Shown piece after piece: positions 8,540 to 16,894 of a DNA stretch of 64,000 nt. The stretch covers positions 3,964,001 through 4,028,000 of the forward strand of contig NZ_AP019807.1 of assembly GCF_007183175.1 (NCBI RefSeq), read 5' to 3'. This DNA is from Microbulbifer sp. GL-2 (lineage in GTDB: Bacteria > Pseudomonadota > Gammaproteobacteria > Pseudomonadales > Cellvibrionaceae). The notes beneath the pieces were generated by a model. The model did no database searches. It saw nothing but the letters and a program-made list of their open reading frames with translations, and was not told where the DNA came from. A program made the position numbers and the translations under genes. Each line of letters begins with the position of its first letter. Within the stretch, counting starts at the first letter, position 1.

Positions 8540-9601
8540 ATGAAGGCACCCAGAATTCAGGGGCCCGGAATTTTTCTTGCCCAATTCCTGCCGCCAGCGA
8601 ATGAGCCGGTTACGCTGGAATCAATGACAAGTTGGGCAGCGGATCTTGGCTATAGAGGCGTACAGATCCCCACCTGGGATAAGCGGATTTTTGATTTGGA
8701 GCTGGCCAGTAGCAGCCAGGCTTACTGTGACGATGTGTTGGGAATTTGTGAGAGGGCAGGAGTGCAAATCACTGAGCTGTCCACCCATTTGCAGGGGCAA
8801 CTGGTTGCGGCTCATCCAGCATACAAGGATATGCTGGATATCTTTGCCCCCCAGGAGTTGCACGGTAACTTGCCAGCCCGTGCCGAGTGGGCCAGCGATC
8901 AGCTGCTCAAAGCGGCCAGTGCCAGTGCCCACCTGAAACTTCAATCACATGCCACTTTTTCTGGTGCGCTACTTTGGCATACCTTTTACCCATGGCCACA
9001 GCGCCCAGCGAGATTGGTAGAGGAAGGTTTTCGTGAATTGGGCCGTCTATGGCGCCCCATTTTGGATGCATTTGATAATGCTGGGGTCGATGTTTGCTAC
9101 GAACTGCACCCAGGTGAAGACTTGCACGATGGGCTGACGTTCGAGCGTTTTCTCCGGGAAGTTGAGGATCACCCAAGGGCCAATATTCTCTACGATCCAA
9201 GCCACCTTCTTTTACAACAGATGGATTACCTCGCTTTTATCGATATCTATCACGAACGTATCAAGGCTTTCCACGTAAAGGATGCGGAGTTTCACCCGAG
9301 TGGCAGGGCCGGTGTTTACGGCGGTTACGCCTCCTGGATTGATCGCCCCGGCCGTTTCCGCTCCCTGGGGGATGGTCAAGTAGACTTTCGTGGAATTTTC
9401 AGTCGGCTAACCCAGTTTGGTTATGATCGCTGGGCGGTTCTGGAGTGGGAGTGCTGCATCAAGGACCAGCAACAGGGCGCCAGCGAGGGTGCGCCATTTA
9501 TTCAGGACCACCTGATAACAGTGGCCGAGAAGGCTTTCGATGATTTCGCGGGGGCACAAACAGATAGTGCCAGGAATCGTCGGATTCTTGGCTTGGATTA
9601 G
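8540..9601 (+). CDS. sugar phosphate isomerase/epimerase (xylose-isomerase-like TIM barrel)
   Basis: A 353-residue cytoplasmic TIM-barrel protein of the AP endonuclease 2/xylose isomerase superfamily. Metal-ligand strands are visible: CYELHPGEDLHDG (Glu/His), LYDPSHLLLQQMD (Asp/His), KAFHVKDAEFHP (His/Asp) and AVLEWECCIKD (Glu). Homologues sit beside Gfo/Idh/MocA oxidoreductases in many sugar-catabolic clusters and act as isomerases, epimerases or lyases. AAGGA ribosome site 8 bases before ATG. The 253-base gap before it holds no gene. Confidence 0.9.
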   Translation: MKAPRIQGPGIFLAQFLPPANEPVTLESMTSWAADLGYRGVQIPTWDKRIFDLELASSSQAYCDDVLGICERAGVQITELSTHLQGQLVAAHPAYKDMLDIFAPQELHGNLPARAEWASDQLLKAASASAHLKLQSHATFSGALLWHTFYPWPQRPARLVEEGFRELGRLWRPILDAFDNAGVDVCYELHPGEDLHDGLTFERFLREVEDHPRANILYDPSHLLLQQMDYLAFIDIYHERIKAFHVKDAEFHPSGRAGVYGGYASWIDRPGRFRSLGDGQVDFRGIFSRLTQFGYDRWAVLEWECCIKDQQQGASEGAPFIQDHLITVAEKAFDDFAGAQTDSARNRRILGLD

Positions 9602-9681
9602 CCCTTAGTAACCGGTATTGGTGAGTTAAAGCTGATGTCATTGCACGACCTATAACAATAATTTATGCGGAGACCGGATAG

Positions 9682-11004
9682 ATGAGCACGCAGACAAAGA
9701 CCCTGAGCAGGAATGTCTTCCTGATAGGGAATCTCTCAATTTTTATGATCGGCTTAGGGTTCGCGGTAAGGGCGTCAATTGCCGGTAACTTACAGTCGGA
9801 CATTTACGATCATATTGATATCGCTAATTCTACTGCCATGGTTGGTGAAGCGCTGGGCTTTACGTTTACCGGTTTTGCTCTCACTTTACTATTTGGCAGT
9901 GCCCTGGTGGATTTGGTTGGTATCAAGAGAATGCTTCTGCTCTCTTCGGTAGGTTATGTGCTGGGTAGTCTGTTGATTATTTCAGCATCTCTGGTTGGCC
10001 CAACGGAAGGTGTAGAAAACCTGGTGCTTGCCGGGCTACTACTGACCGGGTTGGGCTGGGGAGCAGTGGAAGCCGCAAGCAACCCGATGGTTGCGGCTGT
10101 CGATCCAGAGAATAAAACCCATCGTTTGAATGTGCTGCATGCATGGTGGCCTGCAGGTATCGTGGTGGGAGGCTTGTTGGGCTTGGCCATTTCTGCCCTT
10201 GATCTACCTTGGCAACTGAATCTGGTAGTTCTGGCCCTGCCGGCTGTAGTTATGGCCTGGCTTGTAGCTAGAACGGAGTTCCCGGTAACTGAGCGTGTCT
10301 CTTCCGGTATCAGTTATGGTGAGATGTTTAAAGAAGTATTCAAGCAGCCGATGTTTATCGTGCTGTGGGTGTGCATGTGGCTGACAGCTGCAACAGAGCT
10401 TGCTCCTGGCCAATGGGTAGACCTTACACTCTCACGGGTAGTAGGAATGAAGGGCATCCTGATCCTGGTGTACGTCAGTATGTTGATGTTCGTAATGAGG
10501 CATTTTGCTGGACACCTTGCCAAAAAATTATCCACGGTCGGGCTTCTTTGGTTGAGTAGCCTGTTCGCCGCAGTAGGGCTGTACTGTTTGGGAATGGCGC
10601 GTACCCCGGTGACAGCATTTCTTGCAGCCACAGTATGGGGTATTGGTGTTTGCTATATGTGGCCGACCATGCTCGCCACTGTCTCCGAACGCTTTGTTCG
10701 CGGTGGGGCGCTGTTTTTGGGGTTGTTGGGTTTTGCCGGCGGTATGTCTATTCAGTTTGTCCTGCCAAAACTTGGAGCCATCTTTGATAGTGCAAAAATT
10801 GAAGCGGCTGGAGGCATAGAGGCTTTTGAAAAACTGAGTGGGGATGAACTGGACGCTGTATTGGTGACAGCTTCTGTGGAGTCTTTCCAGTCCCTGGCGG
10901 TGGTCCCATTAATCTTGCTTCCGATATTTGCCGTTATCTGGCTTTGGGATCGCAGGCAGTCCGCAAGCAAGTTACAAAGTGCCGCAGCAGTGGGTGATCA
11001 GTAG
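9682..11004 (+). CDS. MFS transporter, probable sugar permease
   Basis: A 440-residue inner-membrane carrier with about twelve hydrophobic segments in two halves. It has the MFS loop-2 type segment DLVGIKRMLLL and a soluble stretch (EKLSGDELDAV) before the last helix. It lies between the TIM barrel and the LacI repressor of the cluster, so it most likely imports the processed mono- or disaccharide. Substrate not determined. Confidence 0.88.
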   Translation: MSTQTKTLSRNVFLIGNLSIFMIGLGFAVRASIAGNLQSDIYDHIDIANSTAMVGEALGFTFTGFALTLLFGSALVDLVGIKRMLLLSSVGYVLGSLLIISASLVGPTEGVENLVLAGLLLTGLGWGAVEAASNPMVAAVDPENKTHRLNVLHAWWPAGIVVGGLLGLAISALDLPWQLNLVVLALPAVVMAWLVARTEFPVTERVSSGISYGEMFKEVFKQPMFIVLWVCMWLTAATELAPGQWVDLTLSRVVGMKGILILVYVSMLMFVMRHFAGHLAKKLSTVGLLWLSSLFAAVGLYCLGMARTPVTAFLAATVWGIGVCYMWPTMLATVSERFVRGGALFLGLLGFAGGMSIQFVLPKLGAIFDSAKIEAAGGIEAFEKLSGDELDAVLVTASVESFQSLAVVPLILLPIFAVIWLWDRRQSASKLQSAAAVGDQ

Positions 11005-11060
11005 ATGGTTTCTATCTGTGCGAAAATAGCCCGCTTATAACAAGAAACTAGCAGGAAAGT

Positions 11061-12068
11061 ATGTCAAACATTCGCGAAGTTGCACGTCGCTCCGGCGTTT
11101 CGGTCGCGACCGTCTCCAGGGCCCTGAAAGATCCGCAGATGGTTTCTCCGCGAACCAGAGAGCGGGTCCTGAAGGCGGTGGAAGAGGCCGGTTACCGGCC
11201 TAACCTGCTGGCGAGAAATTTTAGCTCCGGCAAGTCGTTTGCAGTGATGGTATTGGTTCCAAATATTGCCAACCCATTTTTCTCCAAGGTAATCCGGGGA
11301 ATAGAAAAAGCTGCACAGGACCAGGGGTACTCCGTGTTACTGGGAGATACCAAGGGGGAGCCGAATCTTGAGCAATTTTATGCTGGTATGGCGCTCACAA
11401 ATCAGGCTGATGGCCTAATTCAACTGGATAGCCGCTACCCATTTGCAGAAAAAGATGCAGCTGTGGCGGCATCTGTCCCAATGGTGAATGCTTGTGAGCG
11501 TATTGTTGAAGATGATCGTTACCCTGTAGTTGAACTGGACAACAGCGGAGCAGCACAGACGATGGCTCGCCATCTGATTGAGCTGGGGCACCGCCGTATC
11601 GGCGTGATCACTGGTCCACTTAAAAGCCCAATTGTGCGGGACCGCCTGGCCGGGTTTGATGAGGAGATGCACAGACATGGACTCGAGTTGAACCCAGAAT
11701 TGGTGGTCAACGGTGAGTTTTCTATGTCATCCGGTGCCGAGGGAGCCTACAAGCTCCTTTCGGGTTCACGCGCACCTTCCGCCATTTTCTGTATGAATGA
11801 TGAAATGGCCATAGGCGCCATCCATCAGGCAAAGAAGATGGGATTGCAGGTACCTGCGGATGTATCAATAGCGGGTTTCGATAATATCGAGTTCTCGCAA
11901 TTTACGGATCCACCCCTGACTACTATTGACCAGCCGGCGGAATCACTGGGCCGATATGCAATGGAAACGCTGCGTAAAATTATTGATGGAAAGCCACTTA
12001 AATCGAGCCGAACCATTTTACCGTTTGATTTGGTTTTACGTGGCAGCACTGACTACTGTCAGGATTGA
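11061..12068 (+). CDS. LacI family transcriptional repressor of the cluster
   Basis: A 335-residue repressor. The N-terminal HTH NIREVARRSGVSVATVSRAL (residues 3-22) and hinge helix with NLLARNFSSGKS precede a periplasmic-binding-protein-like effector domain (SIAGFDNIEFSQFTDPPLTT near the end). Its likely targets are the TGTAACCGGTTACA palindromes at 6961, 14010 and 14157, the canonical LacI/GalR shape with a central CG. Strong ribosome site AGGAAAG. A palindrome follows the gene (12067-12083). Confidence 0.93.
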   Translation: MSNIREVARRSGVSVATVSRALKDPQMVSPRTRERVLKAVEEAGYRPNLLARNFSSGKSFAVMVLVPNIANPFFSKVIRGIEKAAQDQGYSVLLGDTKGEPNLEQFYAGMALTNQADGLIQLDSRYPFAEKDAAVAASVPMVNACERIVEDDRYPVVELDNSGAAQTMARHLIELGHRRIGVITGPLKSPIVRDRLAGFDEEMHRHGLELNPELVVNGEFSMSSGAEGAYKLLSGSRAPSAIFCMNDEMAIGAIHQAKKMGLQVPADVSIAGFDNIEFSQFTDPPLTTIDQPAESLGRYAMETLRKIIDGKPLKSSRTILPFDLVLRGSTDYCQD

Positions 12069-12083
12069 CAATGTTTCATTGTC
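12067..12083. promoter_or_regulatory. Small palindrome between lacI-type gene and the lipoprotein gene
   Basis: GACAATG-TTT-CATTGTC, 7-base perfect arms, overlapping the end of the repressor gene. It could be a weak hairpin that lowers read-through or a site for another regulator. Confidence 0.4.
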
Positions 12084-12137
12084 GAGCCTGTCATCGATGA
12101 AATGAATAGATAACCACCAATTCATGTGGAGATAAAA

Positions 12138-12851
12138 ATGATGAAAAAATTCACTGTGATAAAACCAGGTACTTCTCTGTTGGCTGTGGCAGCCATGCTA
12201 CTCGCTGCGAGTGGCTGTGAACAGGTGCCCGAGAAAACCGATGTAAAAGCGGATCATCAATGGAGATACCTGTTTGATGGTGAAACCCTGCACGGTTGGA
12301 CTGGTGCAAATGGTTCTCAGGTAGGGGAAGCATGGCAGGTAATCAATGGCAATCTGGTACTCACTGATGGTGGGGCCGGGGATATTGTGACTGCTGATCA
12401 GTTTGCTGACTTTGAGCTTGAGCTGGAGTGGAAGATATCTGAGGGTGGTAACAGCGGCATTATTTATCGGGTAGCGGGTGACAATGCGCCGGTTTGGATG
12501 TCAGGTATGGAATATCAGGTTTTGGATAACAGTGCTTTCCCGAACCTCGAAAAGCTCAGCCATAGTGCAGGATCGGTTTTCGATATGTACGCTCCCAATG
12601 AGGATGAAGTCAAGCCTGCAGGGGAGTTCAATAAAACACGTATTCGTGTAGAAGATGGCAAGGTAGAGCACTGGCTTAACGGCAACATGGTCGTCAGCTA
12701 TGAACTTTGGTCAGAGGATTGGGATACACGTCTCGCCAATAGTAAATTTTCCTCTTACCCGGAATTTGCCCGTAGCGAGAGTGGTTTTATTGCCCTGCAG
12801 GATCACGGTGATAAAGTCTGGTATCGCAACATCCGAATCCGGGAGTTGTAA
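12138..12851 (+). CDS. 3-keto-disaccharide hydrolase (DUF1080) lipoprotein
   Basis: A 237-residue lipoprotein. Signal peptide with lipobox ASGC (Cys near residue 26), then one DUF1080 domain: LFDGETLHGWTG, FELELEWKISEGGNSGI, EYQVLDN and WYRNIRIREL are typical landmarks. Family members cleave glycosides that have been oxidised at C3, and the GMC dehydrogenase encoded 1.4 kb downstream could make that substrate. The start is ATG at 12138, preceded by GGAG; the GTG at 12126 would sit before the ribosome site. tatA follows after only 3 bases. Confidence 0.92.
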   Translation: MMKKFTVIKPGTSLLAVAAMLLAASGCEQVPEKTDVKADHQWRYLFDGETLHGWTGANGSQVGEAWQVINGNLVLTDGGAGDIVTADQFADFELELEWKISEGGNSGIIYRVAGDNAPVWMSGMEYQVLDNSAFPNLEKLSHSAGSVFDMYAPNEDEVKPAGEFNKTRIRVEDGKVEHWLNGNMVVSYELWSEDWDTRLANSKFSSYPEFARSESGFIALQDHGDKVWYRNIRIREL

Positions 12852-12854
12852 ATC

Positions 12855-13073
12855 ATGGGTATTTCCGGAATCAGCGTTTGGCAAATCCTGATAGTCCTTA
12901 TGCTGGCGGTGCTGCTGTTCGGCAGCGGCAAGATCCGCCGTATGGGAGAGGACCTTGGTGGGACTATTAGTGGATTCCGCAGGTCGTTGCGAAAGGGCGA
13001 AGGGGATAGCCTTGATGTTGATTCCCAAGATGATTTGTCTGGAAAATTGATTCAGTCAGGGGAGCGGCAATGA
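12855..13073 (+). CDS. tatA: TatA-like twin-arginine translocase subunit
   Basis: A 72-residue protein with the TatA plan: short periplasmic N-terminus, one membrane helix (about 5-22), the FG motif at 22-23, then an amphipathic helix (GKIRRMGEDLGGTISGFR) and an acidic tail. Its ribosome site GGGAG lies inside the end of the DUF1080 gene and its stop overlaps the next start (ATGA at 13070). It is therefore translationally coupled to both neighbours. No tatB or tatC is nearby. A TatA paralogue inside a catabolic cluster that encodes several Tat substrates suggests a dedicated pore subunit. Confidence 0.93.
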   Translation: MGISGISVWQILIVLMLAVLLFGSGKIRRMGEDLGGTISGFRRSLRKGEGDSLDVDSQDDLSGKLIQSGERQ

Positions 13074-13981
13074 AACGCAGGACTTTTCTACAGGCTAGTG
13101 CCGGATTAGCTGCAGCTGCAGTTGCTGCACCTTTATTTGGTAACAGCGGGGGCCTCGCTGTTAATCAGAAAAACGGGCTCTTCAAAATTTCCCTGGCCCA
13201 GTGGTCTCTACATAGGCAGCTGCGAAGTGGTGCACTCAAGGTGCTGGATTTCCCGATCAAGACAAAAAAAACATTTGCCATTGATGCGGTGGAGTACGTA
13301 AACCAGTTTTTTCCTGATAAGGCGCGGGATCAGAAATTCCTGGCAGCGTTGAAATCTCGGGCGACGGATCACGGTGTTAAGAGCCTGCTGATAATGGTGG
13401 ATGCCGAAGGTGACCTCGGCAATCCAGGCAAGGCAGAGAGGCTTCAAGCGGTAGAGAACCATTTCAAATGGGTTGAAGCTGCCAATTACTTAGGCTGCCA
13501 CTCTATCAGAGTGAATGCCGGTGGACAGGGCAGTAGCGAGGAAGTACAGCTGGCATGTACTGAGGGATTGCGCTCACTTGCAGAGTTTGCTCAGGATTTT
13601 AATATCAACATTGTGGTGGAGAACCACGGTGGTTATTCCTCCAACGGGATTTGGTTAGCTCAGTTACTGCGGAATGTGGATATGCCGAACTGTGGCAGCC
13701 TGCCGGACTTTGGCAATTTCGGAGATTACGACCGTTACCTGGGAGTGCAGCAATTAATGCCCTTTGCGCGAGGAATCAGTGCAAAAAGCTTTTCTTTTGA
13801 TGGAAAGGGTAATGAGATCAACACAGATTTTGCTCGCATGCTGCGGATTATTCGAGATGCCGGTTATAAAGGCCATATCGGTATTGAATACGAAGGACCC
13901 GGAGATGAGGACAGGGGAATTAAAGCCACCCAAAAGTTACTGCTCAGTTTGTCTCAGCAGCTGAAGCCGCTAGCAGTTTAA
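13070..13981 (+). CDS. Tat-exported sugar isomerase/epimerase-like TIM barrel
   Basis: A 303-residue protein with a twin-arginine signal (MKRRTFLQASAGLAAAAVAA, cleavage near residue 24) followed by an AP endonuclease 2/xylose-isomerase-type barrel. Candidate metal-ligand strands are NIVVENHGGYSSNG, SLPDFGNFG and HIGIEYEGPG. It overlaps tatA by four bases. Export by Tat implies folding and cofactor or metal loading in the cytoplasm before action in the periplasm. In this cluster it may act on 3-keto-glycosides, as an isomerase or as a lyase; that is inference. Confidence 0.9.
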   Translation: MKRRTFLQASAGLAAAAVAAPLFGNSGGLAVNQKNGLFKISLAQWSLHRQLRSGALKVLDFPIKTKKTFAIDAVEYVNQFFPDKARDQKFLAALKSRATDHGVKSLLIMVDAEGDLGNPGKAERLQAVENHFKWVEAANYLGCHSIRVNAGGQGSSEEVQLACTEGLRSLAEFAQDFNINIVVENHGGYSSNGIWLAQLLRNVDMPNCGSLPDFGNFGDYDRYLGVQQLMPFARGISAKSFSFDGKGNEINTDFARMLRIIRDAGYKGHIGIEYEGPGDEDRGIKATQKLLLSLSQQLKPLAV

Positions 13982-14007
13982 TTATAAAGAATAAAAATCG
14001 GTTACAG

Positions 14008-14022
14008 ATGTAACCGGTTACT
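14008..14022. promoter_or_regulatory. LacI-family operator O2
   Basis: Palindrome GTAACCGGTTAC (14010-14021), with a half site GGTTACAG eight bases to its left (14000-14007). It is 220 bases upstream of the GMC dehydrogenase gene. Confidence 0.75.
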
Positions 14023-14155
14023 TTTCTAAAATTGACAAGATGAGAGAGGTGCGGCCAATTATCGCTCAACTTTCGCAAAATAACTGCTGATAGTCGGATC
14101 TATTTCGTCTAATAGATAGCGATCAGTAAAAATCGATAAAAATTTTTAACGAATA

Positions 14156-14171
14156 ATGTAACCGGTTACAG
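14156..14171. promoter_or_regulatory. LacI-family operator O3
   Basis: Palindrome TGTAACCGGTTACA (14157-14170) about 70 bases before the dehydrogenase start. With O2, centred 148 bases away, it could allow repressor looping. The intervening AT-rich DNA should carry the promoter, but I cannot place it with confidence. Confidence 0.78.
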
Positions 14172-14241
14172 TTTTCTGTTAATAGATAAAGATAAATTTA
14201 ACGAACAAAACAAAAATAATTGATGAAGTAGGAGAGAGGCA

Positions 14242-16038
14242 ATGCCGAATGATGACTTCGAGAAAAAAGAGTACGACGCACTAATTGTTGGCTCCGGTGC
14301 AGGAGGCGGTATGGCGGCTTACGTGCTTGCCACAGCCGGACTAAAAGTGCTTTTGCTGGAAGCGGGGCGATCCTATGACCCGGTCAAGGAAACCCCCATG
14401 TTTAACTTGCCCAAAGACGCCCCCCTGCGCGGTGGCAGCACACCGGAAAAGCCGTTCGGTTTTTACGATGCCACTGTGGATGGCGGCTGGCAAGTGCCTG
14501 GTGAACCCTACACTCAGGCATCCAATGACCGAGGCCGGCGATTTGATTGGTGGCGCGCGCGTATGCTCGGAGGGCGCACCAACCATTGGGGGCGTATTTC
14601 CCTGCGGATGGGGAAATACGATTTTAAACCTCATTCACGGGATGGGCTCGGTTTTGACTGGCCGATCAGTTATGAAGATCTGGCGCCGTACTACGACAAA
14701 ACCGAGATGCTGATCGGTGTCTACGGCACTAACGAAGGACTGGAAAACACCCCCGACTCCTCCGATGGGGTACTTTTACCGCCCCCTAAGCCCCGGGCTT
14801 ATGAGCTGCTGGCGAAAAAGGCCTGCGATAAGCTGGGTATTCCGGTGATCCCTTCTCACCTGGCAATTCTCAGCGAACGCCTCGACCACGAAAATATTCC
14901 TCAGAAACTGTTTCCGGACAACAAGCTTGCCCAGGAAGTGACCCAGGAATCAATGAAATCCCGTGCCGCCTGCTTCTGGGCTACTCCCTGCGGGCGCGGT
15001 TGCTCCATCAAGGCAAATTTCCAGTCAACTACAGTGCTTCTGCCCCCGGCGCTGGCCACTGGAAATCTGGATATCATCACTGATGCCATGGTGCGCGAGG
15101 TTACTGTTGATAAGAGCGGTAATGCCAATGGGGTTGTTTATATCGATAAAAACACCCGCCAGGAAAAGTTTGCCAGTGCCCGTGCCGTAGTGGTTGCGGC
15201 AAGTGCTGCCGAGACTTCGCGCATTCTTCTCAATTCGAAAAGTACACTGTTCCCCGATGGCCTTGCCAACGGTAGTGGTGTTGTAGGCAAGTACCTGATG
15301 GATACCGTGGGTGCTGGTATCGGCGGGCAGATTCCCGCTCTGGAAAATATGCCCGCTCATAACGAAGACGGTGCTTCGGCGATGCATATGTATATGCCTT
15401 GGTGGCTGTACAAAGAGCAATTGCGAGGAGATCTGGATTTTGCCCGAGGTTACCACATCGAGTTTGGCGGAGGCCGCAGTATGCCGGGTGCAGGGGCCTT
15501 TGGTGGTATGGGCGACTTCACCAGTGGTGCTTACGGTAAAGATTTGAAAGAGGCCTGCCGTCGCTACTACGGTTCCTTCGTTTGGTTTGATGGCCGTGGG
15601 GAAATGATTCCCAACGAAGACAGCTACTGTGAAATCGATAAAAACCAGGTGGACCAGTGGGGTATTCCGGTCCTGAAGTTCCACTGGAAATGGAGTGACC
15701 AAGAACTTAACCAGGCCGCCCACATGCATAAAACCTTTGCCGGAATTATCGAAGGCATGGGCGGCAAGGTAACCTCTACCGTGCAAACAGATGGTGCCAA
15801 GGCAATTATCAACGGTGGTGCGATTATCCATGAGGTGGGTACCGCGCGGATGGGCTCTAACCCGAAAGATTCTGTACTCAACCCTTACTGCCAGTCTTGG
15901 GAAGTTCCCAATCTATTCCTTACCGACGGCGCCCCCTTTGTATCCAATGCCGACAAGAACCCAACCCTGACCATTATGGCCCTGGCTTGGCGTACTTGTG
16001 ACTACATCGTGGACCAGTTCAAGAAGAGGAACATCTGA
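14242..16038 (+). CDS. GMC-type FAD sugar dehydrogenase, large subunit (glucoside 3-dehydrogenase-like)
   Basis: A 598-residue flavoprotein of the GMC family, close in layout to gluconate/glucoside 3-dehydrogenase large subunits. The FAD site DALIVGSGAGGGMAAYVL lies at about 12-29. The C-terminal HEVGTARMG and NADKNPTLT carry the catalytic His and FAD-contact Asn. It has no signal peptide of its own, so it is probably carried through the Tat pore by the small subunit encoded next, which bears a Tat signal. Role: oxidation of a sugar hydroxyl, probably at C3 given the DUF1080 neighbour. GGAGAGAGG ribosome site. Operators O2 and O3 are upstream. Confidence 0.92.
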   Translation: MPNDDFEKKEYDALIVGSGAGGGMAAYVLATAGLKVLLLEAGRSYDPVKETPMFNLPKDAPLRGGSTPEKPFGFYDATVDGGWQVPGEPYTQASNDRGRRFDWWRARMLGGRTNHWGRISLRMGKYDFKPHSRDGLGFDWPISYEDLAPYYDKTEMLIGVYGTNEGLENTPDSSDGVLLPPPKPRAYELLAKKACDKLGIPVIPSHLAILSERLDHENIPQKLFPDNKLAQEVTQESMKSRAACFWATPCGRGCSIKANFQSTTVLLPPALATGNLDIITDAMVREVTVDKSGNANGVVYIDKNTRQEKFASARAVVVAASAAETSRILLNSKSTLFPDGLANGSGVVGKYLMDTVGAGIGGQIPALENMPAHNEDGASAMHMYMPWWLYKEQLRGDLDFARGYHIEFGGGRSMPGAGAFGGMGDFTSGAYGKDLKEACRRYYGSFVWFDGRGEMIPNEDSYCEIDKNQVDQWGIPVLKFHWKWSDQELNQAAHMHKTFAGIIEGMGGKVTSTVQTDGAKAIINGGAIIHEVGTARMGSNPKDSVLNPYCQSWEVPNLFLTDGAPFVSNADKNPTLTIMALAWRTCDYIVDQFKKRNI

Positions 16039-16039
16039 T

Positions 16040-16735
16040 ATGAGCGAGGAAAAAACCAATCTGGGCCGCCGCAATGCCCTGCGTTTGATTGCCACCACCG
16101 CTGCCGCAGTTCCGGTGATTGGTTGTTCGGAAAAAGTAGCGCAGAAGGTTGTGGTTAAGGAAGAAAAGCCAGCGACGAAACCTGCGGTTAAAAACCTGGA
16201 TGCCCCAAAACAAACCTTGGCCAGAGGCACGCCTACAGATCCGGATCTGCTCAATCCCGTCGTGCCTTGGGAAATGCAGCTGGATGCGGGTGAGCTGGCA
16301 GTACTGGCAGCGCTTTGCGATGTAATTATCCCGGCAGATGAAATTTCCCCGAGCGCCTCTTCAGTAGGGGCTCATCACTACATCAATGAATATGTCTCTG
16401 CGCCTTATTCAAACAACAAAGCGGATCTGGTCACGATTCGCGGCGGGGTTGTCTGGCTGGAGGGAGAGTCCAGGCGCAGGTTTGAAGACTCATTTGTCGA
16501 ACTGAATGATTCGCAAAAAACTGCAATCTGTGAGGACATCAAATGGGCCCGCACTGCAAAGCCTGAATTCCAGGCCGGTGCACGTTTCTTTGCCAAAGTG
16601 AGAGTCCTTGTGTCTACCGCCTTTTATACCACTGAGGAAGGTATGGCGGATATTGGCTACGTGGGCAATCGCCCCATGGCCAGCTTCCCAGGAGCACCGC
16701 CTGAAGTGCTCAAACGACTGGGCTTGAATAGCTAA
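16040..16735 (+). CDS. Sugar dehydrogenase small subunit (gluconate 2-dehydrogenase subunit 3 family), Tat lipoprotein
   Basis: A 231-residue small subunit. The signal carries RRNALRL (twin Arg) and ends in a lipobox VIGC, so it should be a Tat-exported lipoprotein. The subunit-3 domain follows (LAALCDVIIPADEISPSASSVG, ...). I start it at ATG 16040, one base after the TGA of the large subunit with AAGAGGA upstream, not at the longer in-frame ATG inside that gene. It anchors and escorts the FAD subunit. The usual cytochrome c partner is not encoded in the window, so the electron acceptor is unknown. Confidence 0.9.
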   Translation: MSEEKTNLGRRNALRLIATTAAAVPVIGCSEKVAQKVVVKEEKPATKPAVKNLDAPKQTLARGTPTDPDLLNPVVPWEMQLDAGELAVLAALCDVIIPADEISPSASSVGAHHYINEYVSAPYSNNKADLVTIRGGVVWLEGESRRRFEDSFVELNDSQKTAICEDIKWARTAKPEFQAGARFFAKVRVLVSTAFYTTEEGMADIGYVGNRPMASFPGAPPEVLKRLGLNS

Positions 16736-16894
16736 TAACCGTTTATGGCTTCAACCCGCAGGGAAGGGGTTGTTAACTGAAATAAACAAGGGATAGGAAA
16801 AAAACAGGGCTTATTCCGGTGGCCTGGCATTTGAGCGTGCCAGGTTTAGTGTGTAAAGGGAAAGCTCGAAAAATAATAAAAGAGACACAGAGCA

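Noticed and set aside
14032..14060. TTGACA at 14032 as the -35 of the dehydrogenase promoter
   Set aside because: No acceptable -10 lies 16-18 bases downstream, so the promoter was not placed.
15025..15831. 268-codon frame on the - strand inside the GMC dehydrogenase gene
   Set aside because: Antisense to a well-supported gene, no motifs, no start signals.
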